From contig JAOAEZ010000005.1 in assembly GCA_026416515.1 (NCBI GenBank), positions 1 through 64,000 of the forward strand: DNA of 64,000 nt, in the 5' to 3' direction. How positions within the stretch are numbered: the first letter of the stretch is position 1; every line of letters begins with the position of its first letter. A model generated the notes under the pieces. The model had not been told where the DNA came from, searched no databases, and saw only the letters and a program-made list of their open reading frames with translations. Below, one piece after another: positions 31,740 to 41,181 of the stretch. This stretch comes from Hydrogenophilus sp. Lineage in GTDB: Bacteria; Pseudomonadota; Gammaproteobacteria; Burkholderiales; Rhodocyclaceae. A program made the position numbers and the translations under genes.

Positions 31740-32585
31740 ATGGCTCTCCTCGAACTCACCGACATCACGATGGCCTTTGGCGGCTTCCGCGCCGTCGACG
31801 GCGTCACCCTTGCGGTAGAAGCGGGCACAATTACCGGTCTCATCGGCCCGAACGGTGCGGGAAAGACCACCCTCTTCAACGTCATCGCCGGTCTCTATCG
31901 ACCCACTGCCGGAACTGTTCGCTTTGCGGGGGAAATTATCACCCACCTTCCCCCCCACCAACGCTTTCGGCGGGGGCTTGTCCGCACTTTTCAAATTCCG
32001 CATGAATTTCAACACCTCACCCTTCTCGAAAATCTCCTCGTCGTTCCCCCCGCGCAACCGGGGGAGCAACTCTGGCGCAACTGGTTTACCCCTGCTCACG
32101 TCGCGCACTACGAATCGCAGCTGCGGCAGCGTGCGCGCGACGTTCTCGCCTTTCTCGAACTCGAGCACCTTGCGGATCACCCGGCGGGCCACCTCTCCGG
32201 TGGGCAAAAGAAGCTACTCGAACTTGGGCGCACCATGATGACCGAGGCCAAGCTCGTGCTTCTCGACGAACCGGCGGCAGGAGTAAACCGCACGCTCCTT
32301 CGCAAGATCGAAGAAAAGATCGAAATCCTTAACCGCGAATGGGGCTACACCTTCATCCTCATCGAACACGACATGGAAACGGTTGCCCGCCTCTGCGACC
32401 CCGTCATCTGCATGGTAGAAGGGCAGATTCTCACCGTCGGTCCCTTTGCTGCTGTTCGTCGTGACCCGCGGGTTCTGGAAGCCTATCTCGGCGAAACCCC
32501 TCACCCTGAAACGGAAGCCCAAATCGCCCTCCTCGAGCAAAGCGAATGGGCGGAAGAGAAGCTCACTCCTGCACCACCCCCATGA
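31740..32585 (+). CDS. livG: Branched-chain amino acid-type ABC transporter ATPase (LivG)
   Basis: One of two ATP-binding subunits of a HAAT-family importer for branched-chain amino acids or related compounds such as urea or amides. In the 281-residue protein Walker A is GPNGAGKTT, the ABC signature LSGGQKKLLE, Walker B LVLLDEPAAG and the switch His in LIEHDM. The insert between Walker A and the signature and the AAGVN motif are typical of LivG. It overlaps livF by four bases. The C-terminal KLTPAPPP is a short Pro tail. The substrate cannot be told from the ATPase. Confidence 0.88.
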   Translation: MALLELTDITMAFGGFRAVDGVTLAVEAGTITGLIGPNGAGKTTLFNVIAGLYRPTAGTVRFAGEIITHLPPHQRFRRGLVRTFQIPHEFQHLTLLENLLVVPPAQPGEQLWRNWFTPAHVAHYESQLRQRARDVLAFLELEHLADHPAGHLSGGQKKLLELGRTMMTEAKLVLLDEPAAGVNRTLLRKIEEKIEILNREWGYTFILIEHDMETVARLCDPVICMVEGQILTVGPFAAVRRDPRVLEAYLGETPHPETEAQIALLEQSEWAEEKLTPAPPP

Positions 32586-33301
32586 GCGAACCCCTCCTCA
32601 CCATCCACCACCTCCGCGGCGGCTATGGCGACGCCGACACCCTCCACGGCGTCGATCTCACCATTTCCCCCAACGAAGTCGTTGTCGTCGTAGGCCCCAA
32701 CGGTGCTGGCAAATCGACCCTTCTCAAAGCCATCTTTGGACTTATCACCATCCGTGCCGGAACCATTCGTTTTGCCGGTCGCGACCTCACTCGTTCTTCC
32801 CCCGACGCGATCGCCCGTACCGGCATCGCCTATGTCCCTCAAATCAAAAACATCTTTCCCGAGATGAGCATTGAAGAAAATCTCGAAATGGGTGCTTTTC
32901 TCGACCCCTCTCGCACTGCTGCTGGGCTCGAACGCTGTTATACGCTCTTTCCCGAGCTACGCTCCAAGCGGCACACCCTTGCGGGAAATCTCTCGGGCGG
33001 GCAGCGGCAGATGGTTGCCATCGCCCGTGCCCTCATGCTCTCTCCCCGTCTCATCCTCCTTGATGAACCTACTGCTGGTCTCTCTCCCAAATATCAAACC
33101 CAAATTCTCGCCATCTGTCGGCAGCTCGCCCAAAGTGGCATTGGGGTTCTCCTCGTCGAACAACACGCCAAGCAAGCCCTCAAAATCGGCGATCGCGGTT
33201 ACATCCTCGTCGCAGGCCGCAACTACCGTGACGGACCTGCGCAGCAACTCCTCGCCGATCCCGAAATCGCCCAAACTTTTCTCGGAGGAGGTGCGCGTTG
33301 A
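32582..33301 (+). CDS. livF: Branched-chain amino acid-type ABC transporter ATPase (LivF)
   Basis: The second ATPase, 239 residues. Walker A is GPNGAGKST, signature LSGGQRQMVAIARAL, Walker B LILLDEPTAGLSP and switch VEQHA. YVPQIKNIFPEMSIEENLEMG in the Q-loop region is characteristic of LivF. I start at MSEPLLTI, whose ATG overlaps the livG stop. Its own end overlaps the TTG start of livH (TTGA), preceded by GGAGGAG. Tight coupling argues that the three subunits are made together. Confidence 0.9.
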   Translation: MSEPLLTIHHLRGGYGDADTLHGVDLTISPNEVVVVVGPNGAGKSTLLKAIFGLITIRAGTIRFAGRDLTRSSPDAIARTGIAYVPQIKNIFPEMSIEENLEMGAFLDPSRTAAGLERCYTLFPELRSKRHTLAGNLSGGQRQMVAIARALMLSPRLILLDEPTAGLSPKYQTQILAICRQLAQSGIGVLLVEQHAKQALKIGDRGYILVAGRNYRDGPAQQLLADPEIAQTFLGGGAR

Positions 33302-34167
33302 TCCTTGACTTTATCAACCACTACCTTATTCCGGGGCTCATCTCGGGGGCGATCTACGCCCTTGGGGCGATCGGCATCACCCTTATCTTTGCCATTCTCC
33401 GCTTTGCCCACTTCGCCCATGGCGACCTCGCCACCCTTGGCGCCTATCTTGTCCTCGCCGGTGTTACCGCTACGGCGCTCTCCCCCTGGGCTCTTCTTCC
33501 CTTTGCGCTCTTTGCCACTGCCCTCACGGCCATCCTTCTCGATCACCTCTTTTACCGTCATCTCGAAAGCCGTCCCAAAATCCTCACGGTGATGGCCTCT
33601 CTCGGCGTAGCCCTGATGATTCGCGCCATCGTGCACATCATCTGGGGTGTAGATCCTCAACTCTATCAAACTGGGGTTATTCCCCCCTCCACCTATGGTG
33701 GGCTACTCCTTCGGCCGCGCGAAATCGCCACGCTCCTCACCGCTCTCTCCCTCGTTGTTCTCCTCCTTCTCTTCCTTCACCACACCCGCTGGGGCAAAGC
33801 GATGCGGGCGATGGCCGACAACGCTGAACTCGCCCGCATCTGCGGTATCGACATTCGTGCCATCACCCGTCTCACCTGGGCCATTGCGGGGGCACTCGCC
33901 GCCGCTGCAGGTTTTTTCCTCGCCATCAACACCGAACTTCACCCCCTCATGGGCTGGTCGGCCCTCCTAGCCATGTTTGCCGCTGCGATTCTTGGTGGAG
34001 TAGGGCGCGTCGAAGGGGCCATCGTCGGCGGCCTCATCCTCGGTATCATCGAAGAACTCTCCGTTCTCATCCTCCCCAGTCAATACAAAATGGCCACCGC
34101 TTTCCTCATCCTAATCCTTATTCTTCTCCTTCGCCCCCAAGGCATCTTTCGCGGCAAAATCCTATGA
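33298..34167 (+). CDS. livH: Branched-chain amino acid-type ABC permease (LivH)
   Basis: Inner-membrane permease of 289 residues with about eight helices. Family signs are GLISGAIYALGAIGITLIFA at the N-terminus, FAHGDLATLGAY, the cytoplasmic coupling loop AMRAMADNAELARICGIDI, and the C-terminal RPQGIFRGKIL. It begins with TTG after a strong GGAGGAG site. A normal Liv system also needs the second permease LivM and a binding protein, and neither follows here. Either LivM is encoded elsewhere or this is a reduced system. Confidence 0.88.
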   Translation: MILDFINHYLIPGLISGAIYALGAIGITLIFAILRFAHFAHGDLATLGAYLVLAGVTATALSPWALLPFALFATALTAILLDHLFYRHLESRPKILTVMASLGVALMIRAIVHIIWGVDPQLYQTGVIPPSTYGGLLLRPREIATLLTALSLVVLLLLFLHHTRWGKAMRAMADNAELARICGIDIRAITRLTWAIAGALAAAAGFFLAINTELHPLMGWSALLAMFAAAILGGVGRVEGAIVGGLILGIIEELSVLILPSQYKMATAFLILILILLLRPQGIFRGKIL

Positions 34168-34250
34168 AATGAACCTCCCCTATGCTCCCTGCGCTCCTCG
34201 GTCACCCCTCACCGCCCCTACCCCTAGGGTAGAACTCAGCGACACCGTCC

Positions 34251-34808
34251 ATGATTGAACTCATTCTCGGGGGCGCTCGTTCGGGAAAATCGGCCTTTGC
34301 GGTGCGGCGCGCGCAAGAAAGTAGTCTGGAAGTCATCTACATCGCCACTGCGCAAGCGCTCGATCCAGAAATGGCTGCCCGTATTACCCGGCACCGTGCC
34401 GAACGCCCCACCTTCTGGCGCACCATCGAAGAACCCCTCTTCCTCGCTGATCTCCTTCACCGCACTGCTGCCCCGACCGTCTGTCTCCTCATCGACTGTC
34501 TCACCCTCTGGCTCTCGAACCTCCTTCTAGCGCGCCAAGAAACCGAAATCGAACGGCTCCTAAACCTCTTACCCACCCTCACCGGTCACCTTATTTTCGT
34601 CAGCAACGAAGTCGGTCTTGGCACCGTCCCCGACCATCCCCTCGCGCGCCGTTTTCGCGACGAGCAAGGTCGGCTCAATCAGCAGATTGCCCTACACGCC
34701 CAGCGTGTCACCTGGATGGTCGCAGGCCTACCGATCACGCTCAAAGAAGAACCCGCTGGTCCAAAAGATAAGAGCGCTCCCTGCCAACCAAAGCCTCTCT
34801 ACCCCTAA
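34251..34808 (+). CDS. cobU: Adenosylcobinamide kinase/guanylyltransferase
   Basis: Phosphorylates adenosylcobinamide and transfers GMP to it during nucleotide-loop assembly or salvage of B12. In the 185-residue protein, the N-terminal P-loop GGARSGKSAFA is diagnostic, followed by VIYIATA, the RHRAERP segment with the guanylylated-histidine region, and LLIDCLTLWLSN. The C-terminal extension of about 20 residues after MVAGLPITLK is unconserved. No cobalamin riboswitch is evident in the 83 bases upstream, only a small CTACCC/GGGTAG hairpin (34218-34232). It serves the B12-dependent mutase at 10771-12975. Confidence 0.92.
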   Translation: MIELILGGARSGKSAFAVRRAQESSLEVIYIATAQALDPEMAARITRHRAERPTFWRTIEEPLFLADLLHRTAAPTVCLLIDCLTLWLSNLLLARQETEIERLLNLLPTLTGHLIFVSNEVGLGTVPDHPLARRFRDEQGRLNQQIALHAQRVTWMVAGLPITLKEEPAGPKDKSAPCQPKPLYP

Positions 34809-35013
34809 CGCTCTCCCCCCCCGACGCTCCTCCACCCCCTTAAAAATATGGATCTCATACCCCTGCGCGCGGCCGATCTCGCCCCCATCAACCGCCACCG
34901 CCGAATTCAACGCCCTATTTTGTGTTTTGTGGCTTGAATGGTGCCCCCGAACCCCTCCCCGCCTTAGCGGTAGGAGGCGAGATCAAAACCGCTGGGTAAG
35001 GAAAAGGTTAGCC

Positions 35014-35760
35014 TCACACTGGATTGGGAAGATCGACAAACTCGCACACAACCCCTGTTTCGCAGGTAAGCCACTCCCCCACCGCCATCACTCCATAACG
35101 TTCGGTCGCATGGTGTCCAGCGGCGAGATAGACAACACCGGACTCGCGCGCCAAATGGACTGTAGGCTCTGAGATCTCTCCAGACAAGTAAAGATCGACC
35201 CCCCGGCCGATTGCCTCCTCGAACCATCCCTGCGCCGCGCCGCTCGCCCAGGCCACTTTGCGTACGGGTCGTTCCATTTCCCCTACAAGGAGCGGTTCTC
35301 TCCCCAACACCTTAGCCACCCGGTCGGCGATCTCTCTCGCGCTTGCTGGGCTCTCCACCTCGCCCAAGAAGCCGATCTCCTGCTCCCCAAACCGGCCTGT
35401 CACCCGCCAACCGAAGCGGCGTGCGAGTTGGGCATTGTTGCCCAATATCGGATGCGCATCCAACGGCAAATGGTAAGCGATCAAATTGATCTCATGCGCC
35501 AGCAAACGCGCCAACCGTCGTCTATGGAGGCCCACGATGCGCCCATCGTTACCTCTCCAAAACCAACCATGATGGACGAGCAAAGCATCCGCCTCCCGGG
35601 CAATAGCCTCCTCCACGAGCGCGAGAGTCGCGGAAACGCCGCAGACGATGCGATGGATCTGCGCCCGTCCCTCCACTTGCAACCCGTTAGGGCAATAATC
35701 TTTAAAGCGGGCAGCCTCCAGAAGTTCATCGAGTCTGCTCACCAATCCCTCTCGCTCCAT
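35014..35760 (-). CDS. Nif3-like dinuclear metal centre protein
   Basis: A 248-residue Nif3/YbgI/DUF34 protein. The metal-binding residues are visible as LLVHHGWFW near residue 60, the Asp/His around YHLPLDAHP, and GHHATERYG near the C-terminus. The family is a toroidal hexamer linked to GTP cyclohydrolase I-type chemistry or metal chaperoning, but its activity is not established. It starts at 35760, and the bluB remnant upstream runs into its start region. It may have been cotranscribed with bluB before that gene was lost. Confidence 0.87.
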   Translation of the reverse strand: MEREGLVSRLDELLEAARFKDYCPNGLQVEGRAQIHRIVCGVSATLALVEEAIAREADALLVHHGWFWRGNDGRIVGLHRRRLARLLAHEINLIAYHLPLDAHPILGNNAQLARRFGWRVTGRFGEQEIGFLGEVESPASAREIADRVAKVLGREPLLVGEMERPVRKVAWASGAAQGWFEEAIGRGVDLYLSGEISEPTVHLARESGVVYLAAGHHATERYGVMAVGEWLTCETGVVCEFVDLPNPV

Positions 35761-35777
35761 TTTCCCTCACCCTTCCA

Positions 35778-36106
35778 TCAATACGCAGGCGCTGTTCCAC
35801 CAGCCCCCTCCCGCCATCTGTTTTCGAACACCACCTCCTCAAGCGCAAGGCGCCGGCCCCAGCCGGCTTCCTCGAATCTTCCTCGACGAGTGCTTGGATG
35901 CGTGTGCGCAACTCGGCGTCGGTGATGCGAATGAAGCGCCACGGCTGCATGAAGCCCACCGAGGGCGCCAGATGCGCCGCCGTGAGAAGGCGAGTCACCA
36001 ACTCTTCTGGCAAAGGATCCGGACGGAAATGGCGCATATCGCGCCGTTCGCGCATAGCGCGTTCGAGCGCAGCGATCTCAGCCTCTGAATAACGATATTC
36101 GTTCAT
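35778..36106 (-). pseudogene. bluB: 5,6-dimethylbenzimidazole synthase pseudogene
   Basis: The N-terminal part from ATG at 36106 is clear BluB: AAL--AM-ERRDMRHFRPD, then APSVGFMQPWRFIRITD and RIQALVEED (about 80 residues). After about 35880 the frame becomes unrelated. In another frame the sequence GRRLALEEVVFENRW, a typical BluB C-terminus, appears and stops at 35778-35780. BluB is normally about 200-230 residues, so roughly 100 central codons (much of the flavin and substrate pocket) are deleted and the frame is broken. The junction lies in a 9-bp sequence, CTTCCTCGA, present at 35867-35875 and 35878-35886. The gene made the lower ligand of cobalamin and sits near cobU. Confidence 0.8.
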
Positions 36107-36179
36107 AGTACTGGCGCGCCGACCTGCATAGCAGGGCAAGACCTCATTCCCAACTCGATCCCTGGCATCGTTGGAACGC

Positions 36180-38162
36180 CTAAATCGTCGCGATCGGCGC
36201 CCGTTCCAACAGCGCCCGCATCGTCGCCAAATAGGCAGCTCGTTCTGTCGCTGTGGGCGTGCGCTCCCGGCCGTACACCTCCACCTCCGCCCCCATCTCG
36301 GCGATGAATCGGGAAGGCTCCCGCTGCTGTATCCCTTTCTCCCCCCGCCGCTGCTCGCAATAGCAAATCGTCAGCGACTCGATCGCCCGCGTCACCCCCA
36401 CATACATCAACCGTCGCTCCTCCTCTATTCGTCCCTCCGCCACGCTCGTCTCATGGGGCAACAATCCCTCCTCCACTCCGACCAAAAACACATGGCGAAA
36501 CTCCAAACCCTTAGCGGCGTGTAATGTTGCCAACTGCACGGCGTCGGCTCTTCCATCCTCTTCTCGCTCCAATCGAGCCACCACCGACAATACCTGCACC
36601 ACCTCCAACAAGCGCTCTCCCTCACGCTCCCCGCGACGGCCGATCCACTCGATGAGATCCCGCAACGATCGGCTCCGCCGTTCTGCTTCTCGCTGGGGCA
36701 ATGTCTCGTAGTAAAACGCCTCCAAACCGCTCGCCGCTATCAACTCGTGAGCCACTCTCCCCGCCGGTTCTCGCTCTGCCCGGTAGCGGAAATGGTTTAT
36801 AAACGCTGCGAACTCGCGCAATGCCGCCAATGGTCCCGGCGCCACGTGCACCTCCGCCCCCGTTTCGAACAACGCCGCGAACATACTCAACCGTCGCTCT
36901 CCCGCGTAGCGCGACAATGCCGCCAACGACGCCGACCCCACCCCTCTTCGCGGGGTCGCCACTGCCCGCATAAATGCCGGATCGTCGTCCTCATTGACCA
37001 GCAAGCGCAAATAGGCCATCGCATCGCGGATCTCAGCGCGCTCAAAATAAGAAGTCCCCCCGGAAACCACGTAAGGGATTTGGCGGCTGCGGAGGGCCTG
37101 CTCCAACACTCGTGCCTGATGGTTACTGCGGTATAACACCGCAAAATCGCGCCATCGCCCCCCACTGGCAAAGCGGCGGGCATCGATGGTTGCGGCCACC
37201 CACTCTGCCTCCGCCTCCGGATCGCGGCACGGTACCACCCGCACTCGCTCCCCGCCCGGGCGTTGGGCGCGCAGCACCTTTGTAAATAACTTCTCGTTAT
37301 GGGCAATCAACGCATTAGCTGCTGCCAAGATCGTCTCGGGAGACCGGTAATTCTCCTCCAACTTAATGACCCGTAACGTCGGGAAATCGGCCATCAAAGC
37401 TCGCAAATTATCGCTATCAGCCCCTCGCCACGCGTAGATTGCCTGGTCATCATCACCCACAGCGGTAAACATTCCCCGCACCCCTGTCAGCAACCGAAGC
37501 AACTCATACTGAACTCGGTTGGTATCCTGGTACTCGTCCACCAGAAGATAGCGCCATCGCCTCTGCCAACGCTGGCACACCTCCTCATCTCTTCTCAGCA
37601 ACTGCACGGGTAACCAAAGCAAATCGTCAAAATCGACCGCGTGGTAAGCGCGTCGCAGACGTTCATACTCTCGATACACTGCCGCTGCGAACACCATTGC
37701 CTCACCCTCGGCCTCTACCTCTGCCGCCTCGACCCCAACTCCGCGGTTTTTCCACGCCGAAATCTGCGCCCGCAACTGTCGCACGCGCTCCCGTTCCCCA
37801 TCGCGCACCACCTCCGCCAACAACCTCTCCCGATCGCCATCATCCAAAACGGAAAAGCCCGCCTTCAACCCTGCGCGCTCATGCTCCGTCCGCAAAATCT
37901 GCAACCCCAACGCATGAAACGTCGCCACCACCAAACCGCTCGGATTTCGTCCTAACAAACCGGCCACGCGCTCCGCCATCTCCCGCGCCGCCTTATTCGT
38001 AAATGTGATCGCCGCGATCGCTGCTGGCGCAAAGTCAGCCTCGCGGATCAAAAAAGCGATCTTATGGGCGATCACCCGCGTCTTGCCGCTCCCTGCCCCT
38101 GCCAACACCAAGCACGGTCCATTCAAATAACGGACCGCCTCTCGCTGCGACGCATTCAACAT
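36180..38162 (-). CDS. rep: ATP-dependent DNA helicase Rep
   Basis: Superfamily 1A 3'-5' helicase that helps the replisome pass blocks. The 660-residue protein starts MLNASQREAVRYLNGPCLV. Motifs are visible in order: AGAGSGKTRVIAHKI (Walker A), ITFTNKAAREMAERV (Ia), LLVDEYQDTNRVQYELL (II), GDDDQAIYAWRGAD (III), LEENYRSP (IV), TLHAAKGLEF (V) and RRLMYVGVTRA (VI). Length and the HAAKGLEF form favour Rep over UvrD. An upstream in-frame start at 38210 lacks conservation. The C-terminus is short, without the UvrD tail. Confidence 0.9.
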   Translation of the reverse strand: MLNASQREAVRYLNGPCLVLAGAGSGKTRVIAHKIAFLIREADFAPAAIAAITFTNKAAREMAERVAGLLGRNPSGLVVATFHALGLQILRTEHERAGLKAGFSVLDDGDRERLLAEVVRDGERERVRQLRAQISAWKNRGVGVEAAEVEAEGEAMVFAAAVYREYERLRRAYHAVDFDDLLWLPVQLLRRDEEVCQRWQRRWRYLLVDEYQDTNRVQYELLRLLTGVRGMFTAVGDDDQAIYAWRGADSDNLRALMADFPTLRVIKLEENYRSPETILAAANALIAHNEKLFTKVLRAQRPGGERVRVVPCRDPEAEAEWVAATIDARRFASGGRWRDFAVLYRSNHQARVLEQALRSRQIPYVVSGGTSYFERAEIRDAMAYLRLLVNEDDDPAFMRAVATPRRGVGSASLAALSRYAGERRLSMFAALFETGAEVHVAPGPLAALREFAAFINHFRYRAEREPAGRVAHELIAASGLEAFYYETLPQREAERRSRSLRDLIEWIGRRGEREGERLLEVVQVLSVVARLEREEDGRADAVQLATLHAAKGLEFRHVFLVGVEEGLLPHETSVAEGRIEEERRLMYVGVTRAIESLTICYCEQRRGEKGIQQREPSRFIAEMGAEVEVYGRERTPTATERAAYLATMRALLERAPIATI

Positions 38163-38267
38163 CCACTCACTCCTCTCCGGACCCTCTCCCCCTCCCTCAC
38201 GGCGGAGCAATCCTCACCGACTCGGCGCCCCCCAAGCTCCCTCCTCTTCGCCCATCGCTTCTCCTCC

Positions 38268-39287
38268 TCATGGGCGTACCGTTTCTTCCCTCCTCTCTCT
38301 CACTCCTGCAGCGGTCGCCTGCTCCTCTGCAAAATAAGAAGAACGGACCAATGGTCCGCACGCTGCAAAGCGAAACCCCAGCTCCTTTGCCCACTGCGTG
38401 TAGACCTCAAACTCCTGAGGAGAGACGAAGCGCGCCACTGGCCAATGGTCGGGTGAAGGAGCCAAATACTGCCCCACTGTCACCATCTCCACCCCATGCG
38501 CGCGCAGATCCGCCAACACCTGGTACAACTCCTCATCGTGCTCTCCCAACCCTACCATCACCCCCGACTTCGTCACCACCTCGGGAAAGCGCTCTTTAAA
38601 CTCCGCCAACAACATCAACGAATGGCGGTAATTGGCCCCCGGGCGCACAGCGGGGTAAAGGCGCGGAACTGTCTCCACGTTATGGTTAAAGACATCGGGC
38701 AAAGCCTCCGCCAACGCCTTCAGGGCCTCCACCATGCGCCCGCGGAAATCGGGCACCAAGATCTCCACCTCTACCTCAGGCATCTCTCTCCGAAGAGCGC
38801 GGACACATGCCGCGAAATGGCCTGCCCCTCCGTCGGGCAAATCATCGCGATCGACGCTGGTCACCACCACATAGCGCAGTCCCATTGCGGCAGCGGCGCG
38901 CGCCAACCGCTCTGGCTCGTTCGGATCGGGCGGCGAAGGGCGGCCATGGGCCACATCGCAAAAGAGGCAACGGCGGGTACATCGATCCCCCAAAATCATA
39001 AAAGTCGCTGTTCCCTTTCCAAAACACTCATGCACGTTAGGGCAACTGGCCTCCTCGCACACCGTATGCAGTCCCTCGCGCCGCACCACTGCCGCCACCT
39101 GTTCAAAGCGCTGTAATGCTGCGCCGCTCGGCAGCCGCGTGCGGATCCATGCCGGTTTTCGTCCTCCCTCCGCGAAAAGAGGCACGCCCATTCCCCCTCG
39201 AACCACGCGTCGCCAAACCGGCCCCGTCTTTGCCGCCCCTCGCTCCTTCTCATCTGCTCTCTTGTTCACCTCTAACTCCTCGTTCAT
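38268..39287 (-). CDS. lipA: Lipoyl synthase
   Basis: Radical-SAM enzyme that inserts two sulfur atoms into protein-bound octanoyl groups. The 339-residue protein has the auxiliary-cluster cysteines in [14 protein letters not shown] and the radical-SAM cluster motif CTRRCLFC in the [16 protein letters not shown] segment. The C-terminal RSSYFAEEQ matches the usual RSSY end that binds the auxiliary cluster. The start overlaps the lipB 3' end by 38 bases. The final residues ([10 protein letters not shown]) are a charged tail. Confidence 0.95.
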   Translation of the reverse strand: MNEELEVNKRADEKERGAAKTGPVWRRVVRGGMGVPLFAEGGRKPAWIRTRLPSGAALQRFEQVAAVVRREGLHTVCEEASCPNVHECFGKGTATFMILGDRCTRRCLFCDVAHGRPSPPDPNEPERLARAAAAMGLRYVVVTSVDRDDLPDGGAGHFAACVRALRREMPEVEVEILVPDFRGRMVEALKALAEALPDVFNHNVETVPRLYPAVRPGANYRHSLMLLAEFKERFPEVVTKSGVMVGLGEHDEELYQVLADLRAHGVEMVTVGQYLAPSPDHWPVARFVSPQEFEVYTQWAKELGFRFAACGPLVRSSYFAEEQATAAGVRERREETVRP

Positions 39288-39981
39288 CGCTCTGATCTCT
39301 CGACTGCTCGTTCGGCCATCCCTCTTCTTCCTCCATGAACACCTCTCCCTTCTGTTCCCACACCCACTGCCCCGGCAGCAGCTCTGCCAACTCCCTTGCC
39401 GCCTCCTCCAAAGGCGGCGCCCAACCGTGGTCTGCGGTTCGCGTCACTCTCAGCCCGCGGTAACCGCACGGATCGATCGCGGTGAATGGCGACAGCGGGT
39501 TGGAGATATTCACGCTCACCCCATGGTAGCAGCATCCGCGGCGCACGCGGAACCCCAACGACGCCACCTTTGCTCCCTGCACATAAACCCCTGGGGCTCC
39601 TGGCCGTCGCTCTCCCCTAATCCCATGGGTGGCCAACAATGCCACCACTGCCTCCTCCACCGCTGTCACCAACTGGCGCACCGTCCAACCCCGGCGGCGC
39701 AAATCCCACAACAGATAAACCACCAACTGCCCTGGCCCATGCCACGTCACCTGGCCGCCCCGATCGGAGCGCACGATGGGTGTCTCCCCCTCTCGCGCCT
39801 CGGCATGGAGATAGCGCACCTCTCCTGCCCATCCCAACGTATAGACCGCCTCATGCTCCAATGCCCAAATCCAATCGCTCGCGCTGGCGGTGCGCTCTTC
39901 CGTGTATCTCTGCATTGCCCGCCACACGCGCTCATAGCGTTGGCGTCCCAACCAAACTGCCCTATTCTCCGGTTCGCTCAC
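39250..39981 (-). CDS. lipB: Octanoyltransferase
   Basis: Transfers octanoyl from acyl carrier protein to lipoyl domains, supplying LipA. The 243-residue protein has [34 protein letters not shown] (with the RGG-TYHGPGQ-type active-site loop), [16 protein letters not shown] containing the conserved Lys position (here [12 protein letters not shown]), and [16 protein letters not shown] with the catalytic Cys. A GTG start at 39981 overlapping the dacA stop (GTGA) fits the family; the long frame upstream is antisense to nothing and unlike LipB. The C-terminal 30 residues are acidic and overlap lipA. Confidence 0.92.
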   Translation of the reverse strand: MSEPENRAVWLGRQRYERVWRAMQRYTEERTASASDWIWALEHEAVYTLGWAGEVRYLHAEAREGETPIVRSDRGGQVTWHGPGQLVVYLLWDLRRRGWTVRQLVTAVEEAVVALLATHGIRGERRPGAPGVYVQGAKVASLGFRVRRGCCYHGVSVNISNPLSPFTAIDPCGYRGLRVTRTADHGWAPPLEEAARELAELLPGQWVWEQKGEVFMEEEEGWPNEQSRDQSDERGVRGEQESR

Positions 39982-41144
39982 CGTCCCCAAAGCTGTCGCC
40001 ACCGCAATCGCAACCCATCCACCAATCGCCCCCACCACCCTGCCTCTCTCACATCGGCCAATGCCACCGCTGGCACCGACCGCAACACTGTCTCCCCCGC
40101 CACCACCTCCAAGCGGCCCACCTCTTGGCCGCGCCGCACTGGGGCGACCAGTGGTTCCACTCCCACAAAGCGGACTGCCGCGTTTGCCAGCGCCGTGCGC
40201 GGCAATGTCACCACCGCATCGCTTAGCACCCCCACCGCCACCCGCTCGCTTGCGCCCTTCCACACCCGCAACTCCGCCACTGCTTGTTCTGCCCGGGCCA
40301 CTTTAAAATGGTCGAAATTCTGGAATCCGTAATTGAGCAGTTTCAACATCGCATCCACCCGGTCGGCCTCGGAGCTACTTCCCAACGTTACCCCGACCAA
40401 TCGGCGGCCGTTGCGCTCTGCTGACGCCAGTAAACAATACCCTGCGCTTTGGGTATGGCCTGTCTTGATCCCATCGACACTCGGGTCAAGCCACAGCAAA
40501 CGGTTGCGGTTTGCTTGACGAATCTTGTTATAGACAAACTCCTTTTCTCGAAAGAGGCGGTACTCCTCAGGAAAGTCGCGGATCAAGCGGATAGCCAAGC
40601 GTGCCAAATCGCGCGCTGTCGTCACATGGTCGGGGTGGGGCATTCCCGACGAATCGACGAAACGGGTCGCCGTCAATCCGAACTCCTTTGCTTTGGCGTT
40701 CATCTGGGCCACAAACGCCTCCTCGCTTCCCGCCACTGCCTCGGCCAATGCCACGGTCGCATCGTTACCGGACGGAATCACCATTCCCTTCACCAACTCC
40801 TCCACCGTTGGCGAATGGCGCGGTTCGACGAACATCCGCGAACCGGTCATCTTCCATGCCTTCTGGGAGATCGGCACCGTCTGATTCCACTTCAACCGCC
40901 CATCGCGCAAAGCGCTGAAGACCAGGTACGCACTCATCACCTTAGTGATCGACGCCGGCTCGGCCCGCTCATCGGCGCCATGCTCTGCAAGCACCTCCCC
41001 CGTTGTAAAATCGACCAACAGCCACTGGCGTGCTGGCAACTGCAACTCGCTCGGCGTCTCTCCCCACACCCACCCTGCCAATCCCAACCATATTCCCAAC
41101 CCGATCACCCATCGACGCATGTTCAACCCTCGCACTCGATTCAT
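39978..41144 (-). CDS. dacA: D-alanyl-D-alanine carboxypeptidase (PBP5/6 family)
   Basis: Trims the terminal D-Ala from peptidoglycan pentapeptides. The precursor of about 388 residues has a signal peptide (RRWVIGLGIWLGLAGWVWG). The penicillin-binding motifs are SITK (catalytic Ser), SGN and KTGHT. A C-terminal beta-rich domain and an amphipathic tail ([19 protein letters not shown]) anchor it to the outer face of the inner membrane. I favour the ATG at 41144 because of GAGGTGG before it; the ATG at 41120 is also possible. It follows rodA-rlpA by 37 bases, and its stop overlaps the lipB start. Confidence 0.93.
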   Translation of the reverse strand: MNRVRGLNMRRWVIGLGIWLGLAGWVWGETPSELQLPARQWLLVDFTTGEVLAEHGADERAEPASITKVMSAYLVFSALRDGRLKWNQTVPISQKAWKMTGSRMFVEPRHSPTVEELVKGMVIPSGNDATVALAEAVAGSEEAFVAQMNAKAKEFGLTATRFVDSSGMPHPDHVTTARDLARLAIRLIRDFPEEYRLFREKEFVYNKIRQANRNRLLWLDPSVDGIKTGHTQSAGYCLLASAERNGRRLVGVTLGSSSEADRVDAMLKLLNYGFQNFDHFKVARAEQAVAELRVWKGASERVAVGVLSDAVVTLPRTALANAAVRFVGVEPLVAPVRRGQEVGRLEVVAGETVLRSVPAVALADVREAGWWGRLVDGLRLRWRQLWGR

Positions 41145-41181
41145 CGCCCACCTCATCTCTCTTCTCTGAAGTGTACCCCAC

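Noticed and set aside
34168-34250. Cobalamin riboswitch upstream of cobU
   Set aside because: The gap is only 83 bases and lacks a B12-box-like core; only a small 6-bp hairpin is present. None is seen upstream of mutA either.
34809-35013. Possible decayed gene after cobU (short frame from 34848)
   Set aside because: Only about 30 codons before a stop, with no firm family match; left unannotated.
35726-36139. A continuous 137-codon frame over the bluB remnant that could be called a small nitroreductase
   Set aside because: Only its first two thirds are BluB-like; the rest is out-of-frame sequence that overlaps the Nif3-like gene, and the true BluB C-terminus appears in another frame, so it is a pseudogene.
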